Below are positions 45,295 to 57,270 of a stretch of DNA of 64,000 bases, piece after piece. A model generated the notes under the pieces. That model had not been told where the DNA came from and ran no database searches. It saw only the letters and a program-made list of their open reading frames with translations. This DNA is from Nyssa sinensis (lineage: Eukaryota > Streptophyta > Magnoliopsida > Cornales > Nyssaceae). The stretch covers positions 15,718,716 to 15,782,715 of the forward strand of contig CM018041.1 in assembly GCA_008638375.1 (NCBI GenBank). Direction: 5' to 3'. The number at the start of each line of letters is the position of its first letter. Position 1 is the stretch's first letter. Made by a program: the position numbers and the translations under genes.

Positions 45295-45578
45295 TGTTAG
45301 GAATATAATCACCTAATCAAGATCGGTGAGATACGAAAGCAAACAAGAAAAAGAATCTAAAATCACACGCATACATAAGAACACAAAGATTTACGTGGTT
45401 CACCCCATAATGGGGCTACATCCACGGCTGCTGTAGTTTTACTATGATTTGAAAGAGTTACAATGAGATGCAACTCTTCAACTATAAATACATAGAATTA
45501 GGACAACAGAGAAATAATGTAAAATACCAAAAATACCCTAAAAAAATTTGGCTCTATCAAGATCCACACTACCCAACA
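45295..45578 (-). repeat. 3' LTR of the deleted copia
   Basis: A 284-bp LTR. On the minus strand it reads TGTTGGGTAGTGTGGATC...TATATTCCTAACA. AAATGGGAGAT precedes it, the typical copia purine tract. Confidence 0.88.
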
Positions 45579-46384
45579 ATCTCCCATTTGGAATCTGATA
45601 TACACAAGTTCAATATCCTATCATCACATAAACGAACACCGCAACAACTGTCTTCCTTCCTCAAACTTGAAGACCAACTGAAGTTGCACACAACTTCAGT
45701 TTCTCAATGGTGACTACCTTCATTAACATATCTATTGGGTTCTCACTGCCATGAATCTTTTCAAGAGACAATACTCCATCATCCACAAGAGAACGAATGA
45801 AATGATATTGCAACTGAATGTGCTTCGTCCTAAAATGAAATACTGGATTCTTTGCAAGATGAATAACATTTTGACTGTCATTGTACAAAACACTATCATC
45901 CTCCTTCTTACCCAACTCTTCTAAAAAAATCTTCAGCCAAGTCATCTCTTTACTAGCTTTAGTAGTAGCAACATACTCAGCTTCTATTGTAGAGAGAGCT
46001 ACTATCCTCTGCAACTGAGAAACTCAAGTAACTGTTGTACCACCCAATGTGTAAACATAACCAGTAGTACTTCTTTTATTATCCATATTACCAGCTAAAT
46101 CTACATCAACATAACTATGTAATGCCATACTTGTCCGTCTGAAACAAAGTGTCACCTCTGTAGAATCACTCAAGTATCTAAGGATCCACTTTACTACCTC
46201 CCAATGTTGCTTGCCAGAATACTCATGTACCTGCTCATGACTCCCACTGCATATGCTATGTCTGGCTTAGTACAAACCATGACATACATAAGGACTACCG
46301 ATAGCTGAAGCATATGGAACACACTCCATATATGTCCGTTCCTGTTCGATCCGAAGAAGTAGGGGCTAGTGTACAGTACTTATT
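45579..46384 (-). pseudogene. Copia RT C-terminus and RNase H (deleted element)
   Basis: The minus strand carries YASAIGSPYVCHG-like and GKQHWEVVKWILRYLSDSTE, then LHSYVDVDLAGNMDNKRSTT and GYVYTLGGTTVT. RIVALSTIEAEYVATTKASK and EMTWLKIFLEELG, with QNVIHLAKNPVFHFRTKHIQ, complete the RNase H. The last 117 codons (45661-46014) are open. A TGA separates GGTTVT from VSQLQRIVALS. Confidence 0.85.
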
Positions 46385-46409
46385 AGGATCCACACTACCC
46401 AACAATTAC

Positions 46410-47079
46410 AACTTTTGAAAAGAAATCGTTAACAAAAAAAAATTATTCACTTATTCAGAAGACAAAATCACTACAACATGTAATAAAGATCTACTTCTAG
46501 TTATCAAGTTCTATTATATTTCGGATATCTCCAACTGCCCAACCTTGTACACATTATTATCCTGAAAACTCATTGAATGAGATAATGACCAAATTAGATC
46601 GATTCTCACAGTGAAAACTGAGAAGTGAAGCTTTTTGACTCATTGAATAAGAGTTTAATATGCTTTGATCATATGAAACTGATTTCTTTCCTTTACTCTA
46701 ACGCTATGTTTGATACGCAGAAACAGGGCCAGCATGTGACAATTTGGGGCCTAAAGCGAAAGTTTTTAAAAATATATTGACAACTTACCTCAATCGAAAA
46801 AAATTAGGATCAATGTGGTGAGTTGAGAGAATGTTGTATGTTTTTCAATTTGACTAAAAAGATTCCAAAAAACTAAAGTAAGAAAGAGAGCCGAGAGGGA
46901 GAGAGATATTCAGATGATGTAAGAGAGTAAAAGAGATAATGAGTATGAGAATCGATTGTATGAAAGGTTCCAAAGTGGTAGAATGATGGTTGAGTTTTCA
47001 AGACTTTCTATTTTATATTTTTTACTCTTTTTTTGGTATAAAATATAATTGGTTAAGAAATTTTGATGTAGGACAGATA
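46410..47079. other. Non-coding spacer
   Basis: AT-rich sequence with no ORF or repeat that I can identify. Confidence 0.5.
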
Positions 47080-48130
47080 CCTCTTTCTTGGATCAAATGC
47101 AAGAGTCGTAATGGAAGCAATAGGAGTCCTGAGATTAGTATTTGGTAGTAATAGGATATTGGTATTAAAGGATTGTTTCTATGCACTAAGAATAAGACGA
47201 AATTTGATTTCAGTTTCTTGTCTTTCTAAAAATGGATATTTAGTTTCTTTTTCATATAAAGTTTTAATAAAGAAAGATCATTTTATTTTATGCTCTGGTG
47301 CTTTGTGAGATGGTTTATACTTGATAAATCCTAATACTTACACTTTACATGACATTGAGGTTGTTAATTCATCCAAGATATTACCATTAAAAAGAAAGGC
47401 TCCTCAAGTAAACTCAACTTATCTTTGGCACTTGTATCTTGGTTACATCAATTTGAATATGATCCAAAGACTGGTAACTGATGGATTTCTTGCATCATTT
47501 ACTGTAGAATCATTACCAGTCTACAAATCCTATTTGGAAGGTAAGATGACAAAACGAACATTTTTAGCCAAAGGATTAAGATCTAAAGAACCATTAAAGC
47601 TAGCTCACACTAATGTGTGTGGTTCTATGAACATTAGAGCTAGAGGAGGCTATGAGTATTTCATCATCTTCACTGATGATTACTCAAGATATGGCTATGT
47701 TTACTTAATGCATCATAAGTCTGAGGCTTTTAAGAAATTCAAAGAGTATTAGGCAGAAGTTGAGAAACAATTAAGCAAACATATTAAGTCTCGTTGATCT
47801 GATAAAGGAGGCAAGTACTTTTTAGGAGAGTTCAAGGACGACTTAACACATAATGACTGCACCTAGGACTCCCTAGTAGAATGGTGTGGCTGAACGGAGG
47901 AACATAACTTTACTTGATATGGTAAGATCTATGATGAGTTACTCAACTTTTCAATTATCTTTTTGGGGATATGCTTTAGAGATAGCAATATGCATTCTAA
48001 ATTTAGTTCCTTCTAAGTCTGTTCCCAAGACACCTCGAGAGCTGTGGTTAGGGCGAAAGTCGAGTTTACAGCATTTGCACATTTGGGGGTGTCCTACTCA
48101 TGTGAAAAAAGGAAAGATTGGATAAGTTTG
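47080..48130 (+). pseudogene. Copia E protease end and integrase
   Basis: The fragment begins inside the protease (VVMEAIGVLRLVFGSNRILV, LKDCFYALRIRRNLISVSCL). It goes on with LWHLYLGYINLNMIQRL and the integrase core (LAHTNVCGSMNIRARGGYEY, FIIFTDDYSRYGYVYLMHHK). The CxxC of the zinc module is eroded (ESLPVYKSYLEGK). In another frame NITLLDMVRSMMSYSTFQLS, FWGYALEIAICILNLVPSKS and TPRELWLGRKSSLQHLHIWG follow. Stops at about 47306 and 47750. Gag and the 5' LTR are missing to the left. Confidence 0.85.
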
Positions 48131-49606
48131 AGTAAAGATCAGATGTATGTTTGTTTGTTGGGTATCCAAAAGGATGTAAGGCTAGTTTATTTTATGATCC
48201 CAGAGATCATAAGGTGTTTGTTAGTGTAAATGCTATATTTCTAGAGGGAGATTATATCATTAGCCATAGGCCCAATAGTAAAATAGTACTGCAAGAGTTG
48301 TCAAGTGATTCAGTAATTACCATGGTAGATGAGCCAATCATACAAAGTGATATACCAGAAACTACACAGATAGATCCACAGCCTAAAATTACACCAGTCC
48401 CTCGTCATATTGGGGGAAAAGTTAGATTACCTAATAGGTACCTATCATTGGGAGAGTCCTATGAGGTTGTTCCTGATAACTATGACTTAGATCCCTATAA
48501 CTTCAATGAGGCAACTTCTAACGTAGATGTTGAGCATTGGCAAATTGCTATGAAATCCGAAATGGAGTCTATGTATTCTAATCATGTATTGGAGCTTGTA
48601 GAACCACCTAAAGGGATAAAAACCATTGGGTGTAAGTGGGTCTACAAGAGAAAGAGGGGAATGGATCGAAAGGTCGAGACCTTCAAAGCAAGGTTGGTTG
48701 CTAAAGGTTTTACTTAGGAAGAAATCGACTATAAGGAAACTTTTTCACCAGTAGTCATGCTTAAGTCCATTAGGATTCTCTTGTCCATAGTTGCACACCT
48801 TGATTCTGAGATATGGCAGATGGATGTCAAGTTAGCCTTTTTGAATGACCATCTTGAGGAAGACATATATATGGTGTAGCTAGAAGGATTTGTAGTGAAA
48901 GGCCAAGAGAAACTTGTGTGCAAATTACATAAGTCCATTTATGGACTAAAGTAGGCTTTGCGTAGTTGGAACATTTGTTTTAATCAGGCAATCAAGTCTT
49001 TTGATTTTGATCAAAATGTGAATGAACCGTATGTATATAAGAAGGCTGAAGGAAGAGTAGTGGTATATTTGGTTCTTTATGTAAATGATATACTTCTCAT
49101 AGGCAACGATATGGGTGTATTATCTCCAAAAAAAATATGGCTATCTAACCAATCTGATATGAAAGACTTGGGAGAGGCTAGTTATGTCCTTGGGATCAAA
49201 ATTATGTGAGATCACAAGAAAAGGATGTTAGGAATATCCCAATCAGTATACATAGATAAGATTTTGGTTAGGTTTGCAATGCATGAATCTAAGAAAGGCA
49301 TTTTACCTTTCAGACATGAAGTCCCTTTATCCGAAGATCAATGTTCTAAGACATCTAAGGAAGATGATCAGATGAGAAAGATTCCTTATGCTTCGGTTGT
49401 TGGAAATATCATGTACGCTATGCTTTGCACTAGGCCATATATTTGTTATATTGTAGGAATGGTCAGTAGATATCAATCAAATCTAGGGCCAGAGCATTGG
49501 AGCGTAGTGAAACATATCCTCAAGTATTTAAGGAGGACTAAAGATTACATGTTGATCTATGGTGGAGAGGATATGGTACCAGTTGATTATATAGATTCTG
49601 ATTTTT
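48131..49606 (+). pseudogene. Copia E reverse transcriptase
   Basis: The order is YPKGCKASLFYDPRDHKVFV, DVEHWQIAMKSEMESMYSNH, LVEPPKGIKTIGCKWVYKRK, then FKARLVAKGFT, VDVKLAFLN-like, LHKSIYGLK and the active-site region VVVYLVLYVNDILLIGNDMG. The usual YVDD reads YVND, so a catalytic Asp is lost. IPYASVVGNIMYAMLCTRPY closes the domain. Several TAG stops (about 48717, 48878, 48953) are present. The open pieces are 48151-48717, 48958-49209 and 49225-49608. Confidence 0.87.
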
Positions 49607-50045
49607 AATCAGATCAAGATTCTAGAAGGTCAACTTCTGGTTGTGTGTTTATGCTTGGAGGTGGAACTATCAGTTGGAGAAATGTGAAGCAATCATGTAT
49701 TGCTGACTCCACCATGGAGGCCGAATATGTAGCAGCCTCTGAAATAGCAAAAGAGGCCGTATGGATTTGAAAGTTCCTCATGGATCTTGGGGCAACACCT
49801 TCTGCAAGCTCTTCTATTGTGCATTTATTGTGATAATAATGAAACGGTTGCATAGTGTAAAGGACCCCATGAGCCATAAGCATACAAAACACATTGAGAG
49901 AAAATGTCACTTGATTCAAAAGATCGTATAGAGAGGCGGCGTCATTGTAAACAAAATTGCATCGGCAAAGAACCTAGCAGATCCTTTCACAAAGACTTTG
50001 CCGACAAAGAAATTTGAATCTCATGTGGAGGGATTAGGAGTATGA
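49607..50045 (+). pseudogene. Copia E RNase H and pol end
   Basis: DYIDSDF-SDQDSRRSTSGC, VFMLGGGTISWRNVKQSCIA, then DSTMEAEYVAASEIAKEAVW form the copia RNase H. KHIERKCHLIQKIV, SAKNLADPFTKTLPTKKFES and HVEGLGV mark the normal C-terminus. Stops at 49606 and about 49768 and frame changes occur. Confidence 0.85.
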
Positions 50046-50081
50046 TGTAATGTAGATTGGCTTTAAGTGAAAATGGGAGAA

Positions 50082-51750
50082 TGTTGGGATTGTATGCCCT
50101 TAGAGCCACTAAGTAAGACAATCATTTAGTGAAGTAATCCAGTTAGCGATCCTATTTAATGTATCAACCACGCTAACATATCATTTGTGAGTTCAACCAC
50201 TCCGATGACAGAGTTATGTCACCCTACTAAGTAGCAATCGTATGTTATAGTAATCCATATGAATTATCCAATGTTTATATTAACTGTGAACTAAGCTTCA
50301 AATTAAAAGGAACTGTTGATCAAAAGCTCTTATGTATGTATCATTTTCATACACCAAGATCATTTACAATTTAATTTAAGGACACAACAACACACTACTC
50401 ATGCATTTAAATGATACAAGCATAGGAGCTCTTGATCACCAGTTCTTTTTAATTTGAATCTTAGTTCACAGTTAATATGAACATTGGACAATTCATATGG
50501 ATTACTATAATATACGGTTGCTACTTAGTAGGATGACATAACTCTGTCATCAGAGTGGTTGAACTCACAACTGATATGTTAGCATGGTTGATACGTTGAA
50601 CAGGATCGCTAACTAAATTACTTTACTAAATGACTATCTTACATGTGTTTGTTTATCTAGTTCACTAAATTGTAAATAGCTCTCAATTTTGAGAAGATAG
50701 TGAACTCAAAATTCTTATGCTGATAACTTTGATATACAACATAGTGAGATCTTATCATCAATATCTCGGTATTTTGGGTAGTCAATGTTAGAATGTTTGC
50801 GAACATGTATCTTCAATATAGAATCCACATGGGATAACTTTTGGATGGTTTCAGTCGATAACAGAAATCTAAGTACTTAGTTGGTTTTTCCAAAACCAGT
50901 TTTTCATATATATAGTATATATATATTATCTTTAATTAAAATATAATTATTTATGAAATTTTTATTATGGTCATTTTATGTGATCGATTGTGAATAACTA
51001 AAGTTTTAAAAAGTAGTATATAATAAGCAACCAATAAGGTAAACAGTTAATTTGTATTATCACCTTGGGTTGCTTATTTACGTGGAGGGGTTTATTTGTA
51101 GATAAATTTAGTGAGTTAGGCCTTAACATAATTTCCATCTTCCTGGAGTGCAATTATAGCATTGTAGTAGGACATGTCTATAATTAATCAATTCTTAGTT
51201 ATGATCAAGTGAGATCGGATGACTGAGATACAATTAGGAGCCAGGAAGAAGGATGGCCATCAGATCCCATCGTTAGCTCGTATTCAAAGTTTATTATGAT
51301 TAATATATATTTATATATATATATATGGATAAAGTAAAGTTTAAATTATATATATTTATTTAAATTTTGAAAGTGAGATAAGTAATCACTTATCTCTATC
51401 TCTTATCCATATATATATATATATATAAAATTATTATATTGATTTTTTTAAATTTTGGAATATAGAATATAATATACAATTGATTGAGATTCTATGTGTG
51501 GCTTGGTTGAGACCTACTCTCTTTCTGTACATCCAATAGTTAGAGAACAACGATGAAGCTCTATTGGTGGAAGGAAACTTTAGTGGTGTGGTATAATCAT
51601 GTTTTCACATGGTTCGGCATCAAATCTTCATCGAATTTAGAGACACTAGAGGTAATATTATTATATTCATCATTTTGGTTAATCAACTACCGTGAGGATC
51701 TAGAAAAAGTTTTAAATCCTTCTACTGTGATTTTTTTATTTTATCCAACA
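50082..51750 (+). repeat. 3' LTR of copia E (long)
   Basis: AAATGGGAGAA, a copia-type purine tract, is followed at 50082 by TGTTGGGATTGTATGCCC. A right end at TTTATCCAACA (51750) is likely because gypsy F coding begins just beyond, but the 5' partner is missing, so the length (~1.67 kb) is provisional. It contains a ~530 bp palindrome near its start and (TA)n blocks at 50909-50930 and 51307-51426. Confidence 0.6.
50112..50642. repeat. Long inverted repeat inside the copia E LTR
   Basis: Arms of about 234 bp (50112-50345 and 50409-50642) are inverted copies separated by about 63 bp. Matching words include GTTAGCGATCC/GGATCGCTAAC, TGACAGAGTTATGTCA/TGACATAACTCTGTCA and TCCATATGAATT/AATTCATATGGA. 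Identity looks high (above 85% by eye). A transcript would fold into a long hairpin. Confidence 0.9.
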
Positions 51751-52500
51751 AGTGGTTCTATTTGATGGTGATCTTGTTAATGGTCTTGCAATCTATGCAC
51801 ATGCGCCAACTACCATCCTTTTTTGTCACCAATAGGACTGGGATTGCACAAGGACTCATACTCTCTTGAATGAACCCCTTTTCCTAGCAAGTCCTCTACC
51901 TTCTCTATCACAATCTCATTCTCCTTTGGACTCATTCTGTAATGGGCTAGATTTGGAAGGCTTGCACCAGGTACTAGATCAATGTGGTGCTGAATATCTC
52001 TCATAAGAGGCAAGCAATTAGGCAGATCCTCATAAACTAATTCACAGAATTCTTCTAACAATGGCTTCAATTTTTCTGGCACAACCATTGTTGAATTTGC
52101 CTTTGGATCCTTTATCACCAAAGCTTTAACCACTAAAATGTAAACCTCATGCGCCTCCTTTGCTTCAGTCGTGAACTCTGCTTCAAACTTGGATAAAACT
52201 AATATAGACTGCCCCTCATCTTTAGAGCTGTTAGTCTCAAAATAAATTTTTGAAGGGGTCATGTAAATTTTGTGTGCTCCCCATGTAAACATATAAATAT
52301 TATCCTTACCTTTATAAGTAATATCAACATTATACTGCCATAGCATCCATATCAACTACATCACAAATTACTTTATCATGATAATATTTACCAATGGAAA
52401 TAGGAAGACGACATATTTCTATTACCTTTACCGTTGGTCTCTTTTTAATCCAGCCAATTGTGTAAGGAAAATTATATTTTTCTATAGGCAGCTTCATGTG
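51751..52500 (-). pseudogene. Gypsy F reverse transcriptase N-terminus
   Basis: The minus strand carries LPNCLPLMRDIQHHIDLVPG, ASLPNLAHYRMSPKENEIVI, then KVEDLLGKG and [23 protein letters not shown] sequence and KTINKITIK at the left edge. This is the start of a gypsy RT, cut at 51751 by the copia E LTR. Upstream, EKLKPLLEEFCELVYEDLPN belongs to the protease-RT linker. Frame changes near 51890 and 51850. Confidence 0.82.
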
Positions 52501-52962
52501 ATCCAAGTTTTTTGGCCACGAAGTTCTCGCAGCTTCCGTTGTTAATAATTAAATTGCATACCTTTCGATTAACAGTACAGCAAGATCGAAAGATGTGGTG
52601 TTGGCTCGTGTCTATCTACTTTGGTGCATACAGCAACCGCTGCACTATACAATTGACTCGTTCTTCATCTTTTTCTGCGAATTCTGCTCCTTCATGGAAA
52701 TCATCTTCTCTAGCAGGTTCCTCTTCATCTACCTCTTCAACAAGATCCTCGTTCTCAACATAGTTAACAGGTCGTCGATCTGGACAGCTAGAGTGATGCC
52801 CAGGTTTACTACAATGATAACACTTACCAGGCGTAAGCTTAGCATAGGGATTTGTATTATAATGGGTATTGGCTTTTTCGGAGGGCCTCTGTTGTCTACT
52901 GCCCTCTCCATAACTTGGGCCTTGTAGTTTGATTTGAACAGGTTTACAGAAGACTGAACTGC
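52501..52962 (-). pseudogene. Gypsy F zinc knuckle and protease linker
   Basis: The minus-strand frame 52616-52962 holds KCYHCSKPGHHSSCPDRR, with three of the four CCHC ligands in the usual spacing. An acidic linker (EDLVEEVDEEEPAREDDFHE) follows. Downstream, [18 protein letters not shown], in another frame, is the typical protease N-terminus. L5 interrupts the gene at 52962. Confidence 0.75.
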
Positions 52963-55650
52963 TGTCACGACCTGAAACCCACCCTGTACGGATCTGGCAT
53001 CGCGACACTAGATTCGACTCCATTTGGCAAACTAGATTTTTCCTTTTAAATTTAACTTAACATTCATATGTGAGTGTTATTAACATGCTTTCAGAAATTA
53101 ATTATTAAATACACAGCGAAAGACTTAATAAAATTTTTGCATTTATAATACTAGAGTTCTTAATTATACAGACTCAAAAACTATAAATACAACTATTCCC
53201 TTAGATGTGGGATGATGGAAGAACATAGGATAAGAATCTATACTTCACTGCCAAAATATCCTTGTAGTTTCTATATCTGCAACCATTCTACGCTTGTTCG
53301 GGATCTCAATCCCTATTTCAAAATGTGGCGTCATTTCCTGAAAATGTAAGTAGTTCTGTATGAGCTATGAAAACTCAGTAAGTAAATTTCTTTGCTCTGC
53401 CAAGGGTCAAAGTCAATATAAGAAAAGTCCATAACCTAAGATAAACAAGGTTATGTCAATATAATAGCCAATCAAGAAAATGAGATGTCACAATAACAAG
53501 TCACAAAATGTGAATCAACTAAACTGACCCCTCAAGTCTAAGGCACATGCTAGTTAAAGATGCAGTTTTAGTTATAAATCTTTCACCTTTCCCTTCACCA
53601 GGCAATGTGGGATGCGCACGTCACCCCTCCCCCTCGGAATCTTCCGTCCTCAACAAGGAGTGTCGCCAACATCATGCCACACTTTTGGATGGGGTTCGTC
53701 TTTCTTTTTTGCCCAATAGATAGATGTATAATAATCACATGATCAAGATATAGAATTTAAGTTAACAATATCCACAAACTGGAATAAACATCGAAATGTG
53801 GGATCAACAATATCTTAAATGTATAAGAGAATACAAGTCTAGCAGTAAAAAGAAACGCTGTGTGACATGGCTAGAACTTTACCACATCCAGAGATCGAAT
53901 TTTACTTACCTCTTAACTGTATCTCTATAACTTAGATCACCTTTTCTCCTCTTTTTGAAATCCCTATTTAATTAAGAAATACATCTCAGTTCAATGTTAT
54001 ATATATGTATAGCCTATACTTTAACCCATTTCATGTATTGATATTATAAGTATTTCTTTTGGTAAAATGAACTCCACTATTGAGTCTGGAATGTCGAAGA
54101 AAGTTGGTTTAGGCTTTTACGGACTTCCATTCGGACATCTGTACTAAAAAGGGCAAAATGGTCATTTTATACTTTTACATGTATTTATTTTTTGGGATTC
54201 CGTCTCGTGAAACGAACCCCACTATTGGCTTTGAAATGCCCAAAATAGTAGATTTACACTATTCACTTACTAATTGTAGACATCGGATTAATTTACATTA
54301 ATTATCTCAATTCATTTAATTTATTTAATTAATTATGTAATTATATATTACATATATAATTTGCTGGGCTTGTTCACATGTGCCCTAGTGGCACAGTGGT
54401 CTGCACCTTAGGGTTTAAAACCCTTCTCTTGTTGGTCTCTGTTTTGCATCTTAGGGGCAACAGTCCCCGTATTTTTTTCTATATATTAAGAACACAAACA
54501 GCGAATAGGGGATTGAAATAGGGATAGGTTATCCCAATTCCCATTCCGTATATCAAATTGATTTACAAACCTAGCAACCAAGCAGGTTATAATTCAATTT
54601 AATTTAAAATAGTTTATAACCAAACGACGTAGTTTCAACCTCAAATGACCCAACACGACATCGTTTCAGGTATACTGTTCACTGTCTTCTCCGGTGGGGT
54701 TCCGTCGTCCTCTCCGGCAATGACAACATTTTCTGATCACATCTCTAACCAAACTTGATGTGGTTCGATCCCTTTTTTCCCAAGGATCCCAACCCATATT
54801 TGATTTTTCAAATAACCCTCTCAAGCTTCACGAATATAGAAAAACAGTGGGTCTCGAATGAGACCCCGTTTTTCAAGCCACTTTAAAATTTCATATTTCG
54901 TTGATTTCTTTCAATGGATTTCACTCAAATCCTTCACTATACCATTATCTGAACTAGTTTAGAACAGTTCTATATCGTTTAATTCCATGTTTACACATAA
55001 AAGCATAACCCTCCGATTTCTCACCTAAACCTGCAACTGCCTTTTTCTACTTCATTTCTGAACCAATTTCGTCCACTCTTTTTTAAAACAAATCGTTATC
55101 TCATGCTCTTTGAGACCCTATCATTAAACCTAGCTTTCATGCTTCAAAAATATAAAAATAGAACTTGATATCACCTACCTCAGTTGAGCATATAGCTCGT
55201 AGTATCCTTCTCTGATTCTCCTTAGCTTCTCTTCTAAGCTTCAGAATCACTCTCAGCTTCTCAGTTTCTCTCTTTTGTGGTCTAAATTTCTCTCATGGCA
55301 CTCAATCCTATTTATAAGGAAAACTCATCGCTCCTCTCTCTGTCTCTCTCTTCCTACTTTCTTTGACTCTTCTTTTTTGTTTCTTTTGTTTTGCCTTAGG
55401 ATATTTTACATATAATATTATGTATATACATGCAACACATACTTTATGTATATAATTTATATAATACATCACATCACAACACACACACACTAGCACACAC
55501 TCAAGGTGTTGCCGACACTGGCCATTTGCCTCTTTTGCTTTTCCTCTTTTATTTTTGTATAATTATATCTATACACATATATCTCATAATATACATATAC
55601 TAATATATATACACACATATATATACATATACCTTTATATATCTCATTAT

Positions 55651-55687
<37 letters not shown>

Positions 55688-56000
55688 CGTATTCCCATAT
55701 ATACATATACACATGTATATAGATACTCTCACACATGTACGTGTCTACGTACACATTTTTCCATGCAATTCGATTTCTTGTACGAGTAGTCCCAGGGTAC
55801 TCGGGATTGCTTGTATTTATCAATTGTATATTCAATTAGCGTATATTCATTCAATTCGTGAATCGTACCGTTTGTCTTGAATTGTGTGCTTATTACTGTA
55901 CATAGCTTACTACGATAGCTCGGGTCTATTTTGGTATTACATTTGACTCTTTTTGGGCATTTTAGGAATTAGTCTAATTTATTTGGGTCGGGGTGTTACA
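52963..56000 (+). mobile_element. L5: ~3.0 kb solo-LTR-like insertion
   Basis: It starts TGTCACGACCTGAAACCCAC, very close to the L1 start, and ends TCGGGGTGTTACA. Flanks are ACTGC (52958-52962) and ACTAC (56001-56005), a target duplication with one G-to-A change. No element coding. Two inverted motifs stand at 54070-54090 and 54211-54240. (CA)n and (TA)n tracts (55600-55690) lie near the 3' end, as in L1. Confidence 0.83.
54375..54470 (+). mobile_element. Candidate small SINE inside L5
   Basis: TGGCACAGTGG (54391-54401) fits the Pol III A box. GGTTTAAAACC (54414-54424) is close to a B box, but the spacing is short. The surrounding TGTGCCCTAGTGGCACA is a perfect small hairpin. No clear target duplication or poly(A). 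Confidence 0.3.
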
Positions 56001-56950
56001 ACTACTTCTATTTGAATGCATTTTCCTTTATCATTCGCTACATACGAGGGTTTGAGAAAATTCCTGCGAAAGGGTACTACACTAGAACTTCTAGCCCTTC
56101 TCTCATTTTTCAACAATTGTGCCTTTAGGGCTATGTTATAAGCTTTATAAACCGTCCACAAAACCTGCGATCCAATTTTGTCACTGAATTGAGGGCTTAA
56201 GTCCGTTCAAATATCGTGCTACCCTCTGCCCCTCCAATTCAGCCAGATTATTACGAACATACAATTGGTTAAAGTCTATTATATAATCAAAAACTGATCT
56301 GGCTGCCTTGTGTGTAATTATGGTATACCTGAAACAAGTACTTCTCATAATCTTGAGGGAGAAATTTTCCCATCATGTATTGCTTTATATTTCTCCCAAC
56401 TCGAGCTGGTTGCTTGCCTCGTTGCTGTCTATTTCGCTGCAATTGGTTCCACCAAACTGCTACTCTACCCTTTAGTTTAAACATGACAAGCATGACCATC
56501 TCGTCGTCGGGAACCTCTATCATGTTTAGAAATCAGTTAGCCTCAGAAATCCAGTCAAGGAAATCTTCAATGTTAAGATTTCCATTAAAGGTAGCGATGT
56601 GAGCCTTCATCCGATAATCCTTAAAATTTCAGTTTCGTCTAGCAAGCGTATGAACCTCCTAGTCCTCCTCATCTTCTGAATTTGATTCATCTCTATATGT
56701 AAGATGCCTTTGGGGACGCTGACCTAGTATAGTCCCGTCTTCAGGATGGCTTTAGGAAAATCCTCTAACGCGATTCCTGTCGACTGGTGGGTCTCTAGGG
56801 GAATTAAAATTAAGCCACATGAGCATCTGTTGTATAGCACTGAGCTAATCATTAAACTGTGCTAACTATTACCCATGGTCGCCAATTTTTGCCCATACAG
56901 CCTCCATCCCACGACGAACATCAATGGGATTTGGATTCTAAAGAGGGACA
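56001..56950 (-). pseudogene. Gypsy F gag
   Basis: The minus strand shows VALKAQL-like and SYVANDKGKCIQIEVVV next to the L5 site. The capsid core is VPDDEMVMLVMFKLKGRVAV, WWNQLQRNRQQRGKQP and [20 protein letters not shown]. Near 56880-56930, GMEAVWAKIGDHG resembles the gag opening seen in the opposite orientation at 58241. Frame breaks occur throughout. PBS and gag start are lost in a small deletion near 56940. Confidence 0.8.
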
Positions 56951-56954
56951 AAAA

Positions 56955-57266
56955 TGTGGAAGGAGAATCGAACACAACGAATTCCTTATAAAACAAGTAA
57001 CATGGGGACTCCTCACCCAACAAGAGAAAATAATTCTTCAAAATTTGTAATTGAATTAATATTGATAAAAAAACTTAATGATAATGACCTATTACATCAT
57101 ATTCATAGTGCTAAAATACTCATATTTTGATTAGGAAACAAAAACTCTTATTTTTATATTAATCCTACTACAATAAAAAATAGTAATTCAAATAGGAAAC
57201 TACTAATTCCTATATTTTCTATACTAATTTTTCTTATTTTTAGGGTATCAAATTTGTCCTACATCA
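56955..57266 (-). repeat. LTR-A of gypsy F (5' LTR, minus orientation)
   Basis: On the minus strand it starts TGATGTAGGACAAATTTG at 57266. It aligns with LTR-B and LTR-C but lacks some internal bases and its exact 3' end. Gag follows it on the left, so it is in 5' LTR position. Confidence 0.8.
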
Positions 57267-57270
57267 GTAA

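Larger units (their letters stand above)
45295..46404 (-). mobile_element. Internally deleted copia element with both termini
   Basis: A complete LTR at the left (45295-45578) and only the last ~20 bases of the other LTR at the right (GGATCCACACTACCCAACA, ending 46404) are flanked by the same duplication ATTAC (45290-45294 and 46405-46409). Between them lie only the C-terminal RT and RNase H. The insertion was therefore complete once and lost most of one LTR, gag, protease, integrase and most of RT by an internal deletion. Confidence 0.88.

Noticed and set aside
47060..47080. TGATGTAGGACAGATACC, similar to the start of the gypsy F LTR
   Set aside because: Only about 13 contiguous bases match and the similarity stops at once. 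Probably chance or a tiny relic.
53205..53225. A reversed ATCCCACATCTAAGG resembling the snRNA upstream element
   Set aside because: It differs from RTCCCACATCG at the essential end and has no TATA at the right distance.
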